Source: Treponema rectale
GTDB taxonomy: Bacteria; Spirochaetota; Spirochaetia; Treponematales; Treponemataceae
Assembly (NCBI RefSeq): GCF_014202035.1
Contig: NZ_JACHFR010000003.1
Span: 239,155 to 303,154 of the forward strand
Length of the DNA stretch: 64,000 bases
Direction of reading: 5' to 3'
This document shows, piece by piece, positions 9,420 to 19,816 of the stretch (the first letter of the stretch is position 1; each line of letters begins with the position of its first letter). The position numbers and the translations under genes were made by a program. The notes beneath the pieces are model-generated. The model was not told where the DNA came from, did not search any database, and saw only the letters and a program-made list of their open reading frames with translations.

Positions 9420-11670
9420 TTACCTTGAAGTATTGAATGAGCAGCAGAGGGCAGCTGTTGAACATGACGGCAAATCCCTGCTGATACTTGCAGGTGCAGG
9501 TTCAGGAAAAACCAGGGTTATTACTACAAAGATCGCATATCTTATTTCTCAGAAAAATGTTAATCCATTTTCAATTCTTGCAGTAACTTTTACAAAAAAG
9601 GCTGCTGCAGAAATGAAAGAAAGGGCTCAGCTGCTTGAAGAAAGAAGCCGCTTCTGTCAGATACGTACATTTCATTCCTGGGGGGCGTATTTTCTGAGGA
9701 AGTATCCTGCATTTGCCGGTGTTGCACCTGATTTTACCGTGTATGATGATGAAGATATGGTAACTCTTCTGATGAAGGCTGTTCCATCCCTAAAAAAAAA
9801 GGATGCTTCTCATTATGTAAAAAAGATTTCACTGGCAAAGGATTACTGTATTCTTCCTGACAGTGACGAACTTTTTACAGTAGATTCTGATTCAAGATTT
9901 CAGGAAATTTATACTGCCTATCAGGAGCGCCTGCGTCAGACGGGAAATGTAGATTTCGGTGATCTTATTCTTCTTCCATATATAGTTCTTAAGGAAAATG
10001 AAAAAATACGCAGACAGGTTCATGACCGTTATAAAGTCATAATGGTGGATGAATATCAGGATTCTAACGTTGCTCAGTTTAACCTGTTAAAAATGCTGAG
10101 CGGTTCTGATGAAAATACCGGTACTTATGTTTGTGTTGTCGGCGATGATGACCAGAGCATCTATAAGTTCCGCGGGGCAGAAGTCAGGAATATTCTGAAT
10201 TTTCAGAAAGATTTTGAGGGAACAGATCTTATTCGTCTTGAAACAAATTACCGTTCTACTCAGGAAATTCTTGACTGTGCTGATTCTGTAGTAAAAAACA
10301 ATCATCAGAGAATCGGAAAAACTCTCGTCAGTTACCGGGGTAAGGGTATGCAGCCGGCACTTGTTTTTTTGCCGGGGCAGGATGATGAAACGGAGTTCTG
10401 CAGTGAGCTTATAAGTCAGTCAGTTGAAAAAGGCGGTTCGTATTCTGACTGGGCAATCCTTTATAGAACTAATGCCCAGTCCCTTGGTTTTGAAACAGAA
10501 TTTCTTCACAGAAAAATTCCTTATGAAGTAGTCGGCTCCTTAAAATTCTATGAGCGTGAAGAAATAAAGGATGCTCTTTCCTGGATAAGTTTTATTGCCA
10601 ATCCGAGGGATGAGATTGCATTTCGAAGAATAATAAATAAGCCTGTAAGGGGAATCGGACCTGGAACTCAGGATAAGATTCTTTCTGCTGCCATCGGAAA
10701 GAATATTGCAGAAACTCTCTGCAGTGTAGAAATGTCAAAAAAAGCCAGAAGCGGAGCAGAAGCATTTAAGGCAGTTTATGATGAACTTCTGGCGTTGATT
10801 CCTCAGCCGGAAGAAACGGAACAGTCAAACGCTTCTCTTGCTCAGTCTGCAATGGGAGTTTTTGATGACGAAAAAGAAGCTGAAACAGCTGAAGGTCAGA
10901 AAGAAGATGGAAGTGACGGATTCAGGCTTTCTTCTTTTGTAGAGGCCGTCATAAAAAAAACAGGGCTTGAGGATTTTCATGCGGCTCAGGACGAAATCGG
11001 CGGTACTCAGAAAGTATTAAACCTTCAGGAACTTGTTAACTCTGCCGTCTTGTATGAATGTAACAGAAAGGGACTTCTGGAATTTCTTGACCATATCAGT
11101 CTTGACCGTACTCTTGAGACTCAGGAAGAACTTTCAGGAGAAAAGCAGGACAGGGTAACTCTTATAACGATTCATAATACAAAAGGTCTGGAGTTTCCTA
11201 AGGTAATAATTACCGGAATGGAAAATGAGATATTTCCTCGTATGCCTGACAATGGAGAAGAACTGGAGGAGGAACGCCGTCTTTTCTATGTAGGTATTAC
11301 CCGTGCAAAAAATGAACTGTATTTTACCAGTTGTTCTGTAAGACGGCTTTATGGAAGAACAAATGCCATGTCGCCCAGTGTTTTCTTAAAAGAACTTGAT
11401 GAGAATAAAATAAGGATTCTGGGGCAGAAACCCCGTTCCTTTTCTTCTGGTGCAGCAGGGGGTGATCCTGTTGCTGAAAAATATTCTGTAGGTACCAGGG
11501 TTTATCATGATGACTGGGGTTACGGTCAGATTGTCAGGGGAGCGTATTCAGAAACTTCAGATGATGATGAAAGGGAATGGGTTATAAGCGTCAGCTTTGA
11601 TACCGGCGGAATAAAAAAGTTTCTTCCTAAGTATCAGGGCAGTTCCCTTATAGTCTGTAGTGATGACTGA
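9409..11670 (+). CDS. UvrD/PcrA-type superfamily 1 DNA helicase
   Basis: A 753-residue 3'-5' helicase. Visible motifs: Q motif (LNEQQRAAV), Walker A AGAGSGKTRV, TFTKKAA (Ia), VDEYQDSN (II), GDDDQSIYKFRGAE (III), ETNYRST (IV), VTLITIHNTKGLEFPKV (V) and EERRLFYVGITRAK (VI). A C-terminal module beginning GTRVYHDDWGYGQIV matches the Tudor-like tail of PcrA that contacts RNA polymerase. Translation starts at GTG 9409 behind GGAG, inside the end of rimO. An acidic insertion at ~475-505 separates subdomains. Role: nucleotide excision and mismatch repair or clearing of stalled transcription complexes. It ends the purB operon. Confidence 0.9.
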   Translation: MAADYLEVLNEQQRAAVEHDGKSLLILAGAGSGKTRVITTKIAYLISQKNVNPFSILAVTFTKKAAAEMKERAQLLEERSRFCQIRTFHSWGAYFLRKYPAFAGVAPDFTVYDDEDMVTLLMKAVPSLKKKDASHYVKKISLAKDYCILPDSDELFTVDSDSRFQEIYTAYQERLRQTGNVDFGDLILLPYIVLKENEKIRRQVHDRYKVIMVDEYQDSNVAQFNLLKMLSGSDENTGTYVCVVGDDDQSIYKFRGAEVRNILNFQKDFEGTDLIRLETNYRSTQEILDCADSVVKNNHQRIGKTLVSYRGKGMQPALVFLPGQDDETEFCSELISQSVEKGGSYSDWAILYRTNAQSLGFETEFLHRKIPYEVVGSLKFYEREEIKDALSWISFIANPRDEIAFRRIINKPVRGIGPGTQDKILSAAIGKNIAETLCSVEMSKKARSGAEAFKAVYDELLALIPQPEETEQSNASLAQSAMGVFDDEKEAETAEGQKEDGSDGFRLSSFVEAVIKKTGLEDFHAAQDEIGGTQKVLNLQELVNSAVLYECNRKGLLEFLDHISLDRTLETQEELSGEKQDRVTLITIHNTKGLEFPKVIITGMENEIFPRMPDNGEELEEERRLFYVGITRAKNELYFTSCSVRRLYGRTNAMSPSVFLKELDENKIRILGQKPRSFSSGAAGGDPVAEKYSVGTRVYHDDWGYGQIVRGAYSETSDDDEREWVISVSFDTGGIKKFLPKYQGSSLIVCSDD

Positions 11671-11689
11671 TTTTTAATTTCTTACCGGA

Positions 11690-12289
11690 TTATAAGAAAA
11701 TAATTCCGAATACTGCACTCAGTACAACAATAAAGACCGGATGAAGCTTTGTTCTGTAAAGAATTACAAGACAAAGTTCGTAAAGGGCTATGGCCTTCCA
11801 GTTTAAAAGAATATCCAGCGCAGAACGCGGAGAGTTTGTGACGGCCTGTATAAAATCACAGGTTGTCTTAAAACTTTGAGTGTTTATTATGCTCAGTGAA
11901 AGGACCTGAATAAGTGCAACCAGAACCATTCCTGTTGTTGCCGGACGCAGGAAACTGAATATGTTTTGTGTCAGAGGTTTTTCCTGAAATTTTGAAAAAA
12001 AACGTGCAATGAGCATTGTTACTATCAGGGAAGGAAGAACTTCTCCAAAAGTTGTAATAATGCCGCCTATCGGTCCGTAAAGTTCCGTACCGATGTAGGT
12101 AGCAAGGTTTATTCCAATGGGTCCCGGAGTACTCTCTGAAATGGCAAGCATGCTGTAGAATTTTTCTGCAGAAAGAAGGTGATACTGTTCTACCAGAGCC
12201 TGCTGCATGAACGTTGCTGCAACAAGACCGCCTCCTACGGCAAAGAGCCCGATATAAAAAAATATGAAAAAAAGATGTATGAGGGTCAT
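11690..12289 (-). CDS. Chromate-transporter (CHR) family protein, half-size subunit
   Basis: A 199-residue integral membrane protein with about six hydrophobic segments and the family signature AVGGGLVAATFMQQALVE at its N-terminus and STPGPIGINLATYIG after it. Many bacteria encode the CHR transporter as two half-size proteins whose halves insert with opposite topology and pair. This is the second of such a pair; its start codon overlaps the end of the upstream half by 4 bp. The family exports chromate in resistant strains, but in anaerobes without chromate exposure the natural substrate is unknown. Confidence 0.85.
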   Translation of the reverse strand: MTLIHLFFIFFYIGLFAVGGGLVAATFMQQALVEQYHLLSAEKFYSMLAISESTPGPIGINLATYIGTELYGPIGGIITTFGEVLPSLIVTMLIARFFSKFQEKPLTQNIFSFLRPATTGMVLVALIQVLSLSIINTQSFKTTCDFIQAVTNSPRSALDILLNWKAIALYELCLVILYRTKLHPVFIVVLSAVFGIIFL

Positions 12290-12831
12290 TTACTGGTCTT
12301 CCTGAAAAAATAGAAAAGTGTTCCTGCAAGGGAAGCAGTGAGGATTACTGCTATGGTATGGCATTTAAAAAAGTATATTGACGAAAACGCAGCCAGAAAA
12401 ACAATTGCGCTGTACCATTTTTTTATTGTTTTTTTGCAGAGGTTTATTACAGAGTAGGTAAGGAGAGCTGCAACTGCAACATTTATTCCTTTTAAAGCTT
12501 TCTGAACCCAGACAATTGATTCAAAGCTGGAGATGAATTCTGCAATTATTGTTATGATGATAATTGAAGGTGATATCATTCCTAAAGTTGCTGCAATTCC
12601 TCCTGCCATACCTTTTTTTTTGAAACCTACAAAGGTTGCTACGTTTACAGCAATGATTCCCGGAGTAGACTGTCCGATGGCATAGTAGTCAAGAATTTCT
12701 TCATTTGTAACCCAGGATTTTTTTTCTACAAGTTCCCGTTCCAGAATAGGCAGCATTGCAAGTCCGCCTCCAAAGGTTATGGAGCCTATCTTAAAGAAAG
12801 TAATATAAAGTTCCAATAAGTCTTTTAACAT
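12286..12831 (-). CDS. Chromate-transporter (CHR) family protein, half-size subunit
   Basis: A 181-residue membrane protein, the partner of the next gene. It shows FGGGLAMLPILERELVE and STPGIIAVNVATFVG, the paired signatures of the CHR half-domain, with about five to six hydrophobic segments. The ATG at 12831 has no ribosome binding site and lies 7 bases from a near-consensus -10 box, so this two-gene unit is predicted to be transcribed without a leader. It lies just beyond the mgl terminator, so it is a separate unit. Confidence 0.85.
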   Translation of the reverse strand: MLKDLLELYITFFKIGSITFGGGLAMLPILERELVEKKSWVTNEEILDYYAIGQSTPGIIAVNVATFVGFKKKGMAGGIAATLGMISPSIIIITIIAEFISSFESIVWVQKALKGINVAVAALLTYSVINLCKKTIKKWYSAIVFLAAFSSIYFFKCHTIAVILTASLAGTLFYFFRKTSK

Positions 12832-12838
12832 GAAAAGA

Positions 12839-12867
12839 ATTATAGCTTTTAGTCTTGAATTTGTACA
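12839..12867 (-). promoter_or_regulatory. Promoter of chromate-type transporter pair, predicted leaderless
   Basis: Read on the minus strand: TGTACA (12867-12862), 17-bp spacer, consensus TATAAT (12844-12839), then 7 bases to the ATG at 12831. No Shine-Dalgarno sequence is present. Confidence 0.65.
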
Positions 12868-12913
12868 ACATTAACTTTTCGGTATTCCGGTGTAAATCAT
12901 ATAAAATACGGAT

Positions 12914-12949
12914 AAAAAAATCCCGGCCTCTTCTGAAGAAAAGACCGGG
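12914..12949 (-). terminator. Rho-independent terminator of the mgl operon
   Basis: On the minus strand a 12-bp stem (CCCGGTCTTTTC / GAAGAGGCCGGG, some G-T pairs) with a TTCA loop is followed by ATTTTTTTA. It lies 46 bases past the mglC stop. Confidence 0.9.
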
Positions 12950-12994
12950 AAAGTGTTCTATTCAGCTGAATGCTGCAGAAACCTTTTTATGAAA

Positions 12995-14701
12995 TTACTT
13001 TCTCTTAAGGTATTTTACGCTGTCAAGAGCAACTGCTGCGATGATGATAAGACCTTTGAAGATGAACTGAAGGTTCGTATCAATCTGAAGGAATGTAAGA
13101 CAGTATGTAAGGCTTGTGAAGATGATTACACCGATTGCAGCTCCGCCGATTTTACCGATACCGCCGTTGAAAGAGATACCTCCTACTACACAGGCAGCGA
13201 TGGCATCCATTTCGTATCCCTGTCCTGTACCTGCACTTGCATTTGCACGGAATGCTTCAAGGAAGGCACCACATCCGTAGAAAATACCTGCCATGATGAA
13301 GATAAGGAGGGTTGTCTTGAATACACTGATACCTGAAACTGCTGCAGCTTCTGCATTTCCTCCGACTGCATACATGTTTTTTCCGAAAGTTGTTTTGTTC
13401 CAGATAAACCATGCTACGATTACGGCAATGATTGCAGGAATGATAAGTTTAGGAATAGTTACCAGTTCTCCGTTTATTACGCCTAAAATCCATCTTCCAC
13501 CGATAAGGTCTTTTACAGAAGGATCAATACCTCCTACAGGAGTTCCTGATGTTCCGAAGAAGAGGAGACCGTAGATGATGAGCTGAGTTGCAAGTGTAGA
13601 AATGAACGGGTGAATCTTAAGCTTTGCCGTAAAGAATCCTGCAAATACGCTGAATGCTACGCAGAGTGTAATGCTGAGGAAGAGGGCAAGGAAAAGACGT
13701 CCGCCCATAGGAAGGGAAGTAAAATCCCATGGTCCGATGTTGAAGAATTTAACGATGTTTTTTCCAGGATGAAGAATAAGTCCCGTGATTACGGAACCCA
13801 TGGCAACCATACGTCCGACGCTAAGGTCTGTACCTGCAATAAGGATAAGTCCTGCAACGCCGAGGGCATAGAACATACGGGTAGAAGACTGTTCGAGAAT
13901 GTTGAAGATGTTAGGAAGTGTAAGAAGGTTTCCTGAACCCTTTAACGGTGCGTAGATGATACAGATGATGAAGAACAGTGCAATGGCAAGGTAAAGTCCG
14001 TTATCAAGAAGGAATTTTGAGAACTTGAAGTTATAAACGTAGTTCTTGAAGCTGAGGGCAATATCTTCCTTAAAACTTGTCTTACCGTTGCGGATTGTAC
14101 GGTTTTCCTGTACGTGATCCGTAAAGGCCTGTTTTTTTACATCCTTGCAGCGGTCGATTTCTGTCTGAGTGTGGTTTTTAGCATCAAACAGGGCTGATTT
14201 AAGTTCGTATGCTGCAGTATTTTTTTCCTGTTCTGTCGTGCAGGCAGCAATGCGGGCTGCAAATTCAGAACGGATTCTGGCTGTGGTTTCTGCATTTGCT
14301 TTTTTTGCTTCCGCAATTTTTTTGTCTTCTTCTGCGTTTACCTGTGCAACATATTTTTCAGAAAGGGCGTTTGCATATGCAAGGGCGCAGGCTGTAAGTT
14401 CTTTGTCTGCTCCGGCATTTGCAGCGGCAATTTTTTCTGCCTGAACAATAAGCTCGTTCTGTTCTGCAATGAAGGTATTTCTTTCTTCTGCAGAAAGCAT
14501 TTTGTTCTTCTTTGCAGCAGCAATTTTCTGCTTAAGCTCAGTAATTTTGTTTACACCGTCATTTCTGAGAAAATCAAGGGCTTCGTGAAGCTTTTTGAGT
14601 GTTTCGTCTTCAGAAAAGGACGGAACTGTCTGTGCAGACTTAAGTTCGGCAAGCTTTTCGCCTGTCATTTTTTTAAGTTCTTCGATATTAATGTCTGTCA
14701 T
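12995..14701 (-). CDS. mglC: Galactose/glucose ABC transporter permease MglC with long N-terminal extension
   Basis: A 568-residue protein. The C-terminal ~345 residues are a sugar ABC permease of the MglC/RbsC family, with about eight to ten membrane segments and the motifs AGTDLSVGRMVAMG and GGISFNGGIGKI. The first ~220 residues are unusual: highly charged and Ala/Glu/Lys-rich with predicted long helices, probably cytoplasmic coiled coil. Ordinary MglC proteins are near 340 residues and start directly with the first membrane helix. The ATG has GAGGA at good distance and the frame is uninterrupted, so the extension looks real. Last gene of mglBAC; a strong terminator follows. Confidence 0.88.
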   Translation of the reverse strand: MTDINIEELKKMTGEKLAELKSAQTVPSFSEDETLKKLHEALDFLRNDGVNKITELKQKIAAAKKNKMLSAEERNTFIAEQNELIVQAEKIAAANAGADKELTACALAYANALSEKYVAQVNAEEDKKIAEAKKANAETTARIRSEFAARIAACTTEQEKNTAAYELKSALFDAKNHTQTEIDRCKDVKKQAFTDHVQENRTIRNGKTSFKEDIALSFKNYVYNFKFSKFLLDNGLYLAIALFFIICIIYAPLKGSGNLLTLPNIFNILEQSSTRMFYALGVAGLILIAGTDLSVGRMVAMGSVITGLILHPGKNIVKFFNIGPWDFTSLPMGGRLFLALFLSITLCVAFSVFAGFFTAKLKIHPFISTLATQLIIYGLLFFGTSGTPVGGIDPSVKDLIGGRWILGVINGELVTIPKLIIPAIIAVIVAWFIWNKTTFGKNMYAVGGNAEAAAVSGISVFKTTLLIFIMAGIFYGCGAFLEAFRANASAGTGQGYEMDAIAACVVGGISFNGGIGKIGGAAIGVIIFTSLTYCLTFLQIDTNLQFIFKGLIIIAAVALDSVKYLKRK

Positions 14702-14716
14702 AGTTTTCCTCTTGGA

Positions 14717-16210
14717 TTAAAGATATTTTGCAGAGAGACGGAGGAGTGCTTCCTGATCCGTATCTTTTGTATCAACGATTCCTGCAAGCCTGTGGTTTGA
14801 CATTACTGCAATTCTGTTTGTAATTCCCAGAATTTCAGGCATTTCGCTGGAAACGACGATAATTGTTTTTCCTTCTTTTGCCATCTGAATGATGAGCTGG
14901 TAAATTTCGTATTTTGCACCTACGTCAATACCGCGGGTCGGTTCATCAAGCAGGAATACGTCAGGTTCCCTTTCCATCCATTTTCCGATGATTACTTTCT
15001 GCTGGTTTCCGCCTGAAAGTGAACTGATGAGCTCGTCTGCAGATACACATTTTGTGTGCATTCTCTTGATTTCGCGGTTTGCTGCATCGTACATCTTTCT
15101 CTTTGAGAGAATACCGTTGGTTTTGTAAGAATCAAGGTTTGTAATGGTTGTATTGAATTCAATGGTTGCCTTTCCGAACATACCGTTGAACTTTCTTTCT
15201 TCAGTTACAAGGGCAAAATTGTAATCCATTGCATCTTTACTTGACTTAAAGCGGAGTTTTTTACCGTTAAGGATGATTTCTCCGGATGCAATTGTTCTGA
15301 TTCCGAATATGCTCTCAAGAAGTTCACTTCTTCCGGCTCCTACAAGACCGTAGAGACCGAATATTTCTCCTTTCTTTACCTTGAAGGAAATGTCATCGAG
15401 ACGAGGCTCATATTTTGTAGAGAGGTTTTTAATTTCCAGATAGTCTTCACCAGGAGTGTTGTCCACATCAGGGAAGCGCTTGTCAAGGGAACGTCCAACC
15501 ATGGCTGTAATGAGCTTGTTCATGTCAGTATCTTTTGTTGGAGAAGTGTAAACCATGCTTCCGTCACGGAGAACTGAAACTTCATCACAGATACGGAAGA
15601 TCTCGTCCATCTTATGGGAAATATATACAAATGAAACACCTTTTGCCTTAAGGGAGTTTACTATTGAAAAGAGCTTTTCAACTTCCGGCTCCGTAAGAGA
15701 AGATGTAGGTTCGTCTAATACAATTATTTTTGCGTTGTAAGAAACTGCCTTTGCAATTTCTACCATCTGTCTCTGAGAAACAGACATTGTCCTCATTATT
15801 GTCTGCGGGTTAACGCTCATGCTTAATGATGAGAACAGGGACATGCTTTCCTTGAACATTTTCTGTTCGTCAATAATGCCGAATTTTACCGGATATCTTC
15901 CAAGGAAGAGGTTGTCCATTACGGTTCTGTCAAGACACTGGTTAAGTTCCTGATGAACCATTGCCACACCGTTTTCAAGTGCTTCTTTAGGGCTGATAAA
16001 ATTGACAGGCCTTCCGTCTAATGTAATCTGGCCTTCATCCTTTGCATAAATACCGAAAAGGCATTTCATCATTGTAGACTTTCCGGCTCCGTTTTCGCCC
16101 ATAAGTCCCATTACGCTGCCTTTCTTGATAGAAAGATTTATTCCGTTTAAAACTTTATTTTTAGCAAAGGATTTCGACATATTTTTTATTTCAAGTACTG
16201 TATCACTCAT
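14717..16210 (-). CDS. mglA: Galactose/glucose ABC transporter ATP-binding protein MglA
   Basis: A 497-residue protein with two ABC ATPase domains in tandem, as in MglA and RbsA. Domain 1 has Walker A GENGAGKST, the divergent signature MSVSQRQMVE and Walker B IIVLDEPTSSL. Domain 2 has a variant Walker A GLVGAGRSE, a full signature LSGGNQQKV and Walker B VFLLDEPTRGID. This pattern, with domain 2's P-loop degenerate, is typical of the family. I start at ATG 16210 (MSDTVLEIKN), not at the ATG three codons earlier. A terminator-like hairpin separates it from mglB upstream; mglC starts 15 bases downstream. Confidence 0.92.
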   Translation of the reverse strand: MSDTVLEIKNMSKSFAKNKVLNGINLSIKKGSVMGLMGENGAGKSTMMKCLFGIYAKDEGQITLDGRPVNFISPKEALENGVAMVHQELNQCLDRTVMDNLFLGRYPVKFGIIDEQKMFKESMSLFSSLSMSVNPQTIMRTMSVSQRQMVEIAKAVSYNAKIIVLDEPTSSLTEPEVEKLFSIVNSLKAKGVSFVYISHKMDEIFRICDEVSVLRDGSMVYTSPTKDTDMNKLITAMVGRSLDKRFPDVDNTPGEDYLEIKNLSTKYEPRLDDISFKVKKGEIFGLYGLVGAGRSELLESIFGIRTIASGEIILNGKKLRFKSSKDAMDYNFALVTEERKFNGMFGKATIEFNTTITNLDSYKTNGILSKRKMYDAANREIKRMHTKCVSADELISSLSGGNQQKVIIGKWMEREPDVFLLDEPTRGIDVGAKYEIYQLIIQMAKEGKTIIVVSSEMPEILGITNRIAVMSNHRLAGIVDTKDTDQEALLRLSAKYL

Positions 16211-16235
16211 AAATCTCAATCCTGTTTTTATATTG

Positions 16236-16275
16236 AAAAAAATCCGGTCTGATGCGTCGGGGGCACCAGACCGGT
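16236..16275 (-). terminator. Intercistronic terminator-like hairpin between mglB and mglA
   Basis: On the minus strand ACCGGTCTG ... CAGACCGG forms a perfect 8-bp stem (16274-16267 with 16251-16244) followed by eight T residues. Placed right after the binding-protein gene, it would stop many transcripts and also protect mglB mRNA, giving excess binding protein over MglA and MglC. Confidence 0.8.
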
Positions 16276-16289
16276 AAAAGCTTCAGATA

Positions 16290-17807
<1,518 letters not shown>

Positions 17808-19376
17808 ATGTTTATTAAAATCGCTCTCCTTTTAGTGTTTTTCGCTGTGTTTATTTTTGTAGGCATAAAATGCCGGTCTGTCAGCAGGAATGTATCAGGA
17901 TATGTTCTTGGCGGACGTACTGTTGGTCCGTGGCTTACGGCCTTTGCCTATGGAACTTCTTACTTCTCTGCGGTTATATTCGTAGGCTACGCAGGACAGT
18001 TCGGATGGACTTTCGGTATTGCTTCCACCTGGATAGGTCTGGGAAATGCCTTTATAGGTTCCTTTATGGCATGGGCTGTTCTGGGACGCCGTACCCGTAT
18101 CATGACCCAGCATCTTAATTCAAGGACGATGAGTGACTTTTTTGGAAAAAGATACGGTTCGTCTGCCCTTAAGACTGCTTCTTCTGCCATAACTTTTCTG
18201 TTTCTGATTCCGTATACGGCTTCTCTTTTCAACGGACTTTCCCGTCTGTTCCGCATGGCGTTCAGCGTTGACTATGCAGTCTGCGTAATCGTCATGGCAC
18301 TTCTTACGGCTGTTTACGTAATAGTCGGCGGCTATATGGCTACTGCAGTAAATGATTTTATTCAGGGTATCGTAATGCTTGCCGGAATTGTTGCTGTAAT
18401 CCTTGCAGTTCTTTCAAGAAACGGCGGATTTATGGCAAGCCTTACGGCAATGTCTGAGATTCAGTCAGAAACCGTATCGATGAAGGGGGCTTTCGTTTCT
18501 TTCTTTGGTCCTGATCCTCTTTATCTGCTTGTGGTCGTACTGCTTACTTCTCTTGGAACCTGGGGACTTCCTCAGATGGTCGGAAAATTCTATGCAATCA
18601 AGAATGAGGAATCTATAAAAATCGGTACCGTAATTTCTACTTTTTTTGCTGTCGTCGTTGCAGGAGGCTGTTACTTCCTCGGAGGTTTCGGGCGTCTTTT
18701 TGCCGAGCCGGCTTCCGTTCTGTCCCAGGGATATGATTCAATCGTTCCATCCATGCTTTCCGGTCTCGGAGATGTACTTATTGCCGTGGTTCTTATCCTT
18801 GTGCTTTCGGCTTCCATGAGTACCCTTTCTTCCCTTGTACTGACTTCCAGTTCCACCCTTACGCTGGATTTCATTAATTCCTTTAGAAAGAAACCGTCTT
18901 CAGAAAAAAAAGACATGCTGACCATGCGTTTCTTTGTTGCCGTATTCATTGCTGTTTCTGCAATAATTGCAATTGTTCAGGCTAAGAGTAGCGTTACCTT
19001 CATTGCCCAGCTTATGGGAATTTCCTGGGGTGCACTTTCGGGAGCTTTTCTTGCTCCGTTTATGTATGGACTTTACTGGAAGAAGGCTTCTAAAGCTTCT
19101 GTTGCAGTATCCTTTTCATTTTCAGTGGTAGTAATGCTTTGTCAGCTCTGTATTTCTCTGAAGCTTTTCTCTGCCGGAAACGGAATTGCAGGCTTTATAT
19201 TTAAGAATTCTCTTTATTCCGGTGTGTTCTGCATGCTTTCAGGACTTGTAATTGTTCCTTTTGTAAGTCTTTTTACCAGAAAGACTGTGCCTGAGGGGAC
19301 GGATGAAATGTTCAGCTGCTATGATGCAAAAGTTCTTGTTCCTGTAAAGGATGTTCTTACGGATTCTGCTGAATGA
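17808..19376 (+). CDS. Sodium:solute symporter (SSS) family transporter
   Basis: A 522-residue protein with about 13 membrane-spanning segments and the family's N-terminal pattern: SGYVLGGRTVGPWLTAFAYGTSYFSAVIFVG, i.e. the GG region and Ser-rich first helix that bind sodium. Later MGISWGALSGAFLAPFMYGLYW matches the conserved helix-10 region. The family takes up proline, pantothenate, sugars or carboxylates using the sodium gradient; the substrate here cannot be read from sequence. The start is supported by GGAG seven bases upstream and by a promoter. The gene stands alone, divergent from mglB, with a hairpin downstream. Confidence 0.85.
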   Translation: MFIKIALLLVFFAVFIFVGIKCRSVSRNVSGYVLGGRTVGPWLTAFAYGTSYFSAVIFVGYAGQFGWTFGIASTWIGLGNAFIGSFMAWAVLGRRTRIMTQHLNSRTMSDFFGKRYGSSALKTASSAITFLFLIPYTASLFNGLSRLFRMAFSVDYAVCVIVMALLTAVYVIVGGYMATAVNDFIQGIVMLAGIVAVILAVLSRNGGFMASLTAMSEIQSETVSMKGAFVSFFGPDPLYLLVVVLLTSLGTWGLPQMVGKFYAIKNEESIKIGTVISTFFAVVVAGGCYFLGGFGRLFAEPASVLSQGYDSIVPSMLSGLGDVLIAVVLILVLSASMSTLSSLVLTSSSTLTLDFINSFRKKPSSEKKDMLTMRFFVAVFIAVSAIIAIVQAKSSVTFIAQLMGISWGALSGAFLAPFMYGLYWKKASKASVAVSFSFSVVVMLCQLCISLKLFSAGNGIAGFIFKNSLYSGVFCMLSGLVIVPFVSLFTRKTVPEGTDEMFSCYDAKVLVPVKDVLTDSAE

Positions 19377-19405
19377 AAACTGCCTGTGAATAGAATTTGA
19401 AGCCT

Positions 19406-19450
19406 GGCCTGTGCCGGAACTGAGTATGTACCGGTGCAGGCCGTGCTTTT
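19406..19450 (+). terminator. Hairpin after the symporter gene
   Basis: A 12-bp stem GGCCTGTGCCGG / CCGGTGCAGGCC (two G-T pairs, 13-base loop) followed by a short GTGCTTTT. The T-run is weak, so termination may be partial. Confidence 0.6.
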
Positions 19451-19490
19451 CCCTGCCGTGAACGCTCTTCCACAAGAAAGATAATTTCTT

Positions 19491-19496
19491 TATAAT
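19491..19496 (+). promoter_or_regulatory. gatC -10 box, predicted leaderless start
   Basis: A consensus TATAAT ends 8 bases before the gatC ATG at 19505 and no Shine-Dalgarno sequence is present. The -35 is weak (CTTCCA, 19467-19472, 18-bp spacer). Confidence 0.5.
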
Positions 19497-19504
19497 GCCT
19501 GTTT

Positions 19505-19816
19505 ATGAGTGAAACAAAATCAGTTAATGAAGATACGCTTGAAGCTTTGCTGTATCTTTCCCGTCTTTCTCCGGAAAGTACGAATATGGAAATCCTTAAA
19601 AAACAGGTAGACGAAATCGTCGGATATTTTGACATTCTTTCCAAATACGATGATTCTGAAAATCCTTATGACGCATATCCTACTACAGAGGCTGACCGTC
19701 TTCGTGAAGATGAAGTTGTTCCGGGCCTTGAAATGCATGATGTAAAGAATATCAACAAGGGAAATTTTGTTGACGGATATTTCCAGGTTCCTAAAGTTTT
19801 GGGTGAGGGTGCGTGA
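19505..19816 (+). CDS. gatC: Asp/Glu-tRNA amidotransferase subunit C
   Basis: A 103-residue subunit of GatCAB, the enzyme that amidates mis-acylated Glu-tRNA(Gln) and/or Asp-tRNA(Asn). GatC wraps around GatA and stabilises the complex. The family pattern LEALLYLSRLSPES, then DILSKYDDSEN, and the C-terminal FVDGYFQVPKVLG are present. The stop codon overlaps the gatA start (TGATG), which couples translation of the two. No ribosome binding site precedes the ATG; a -10 box sits immediately upstream. Confidence 0.93.
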   Translation: MSETKSVNEDTLEALLYLSRLSPESTNMEILKKQVDEIVGYFDILSKYDDSENPYDAYPTTEADRLREDEVVPGLEMHDVKNINKGNFVDGYFQVPKVLGEGA

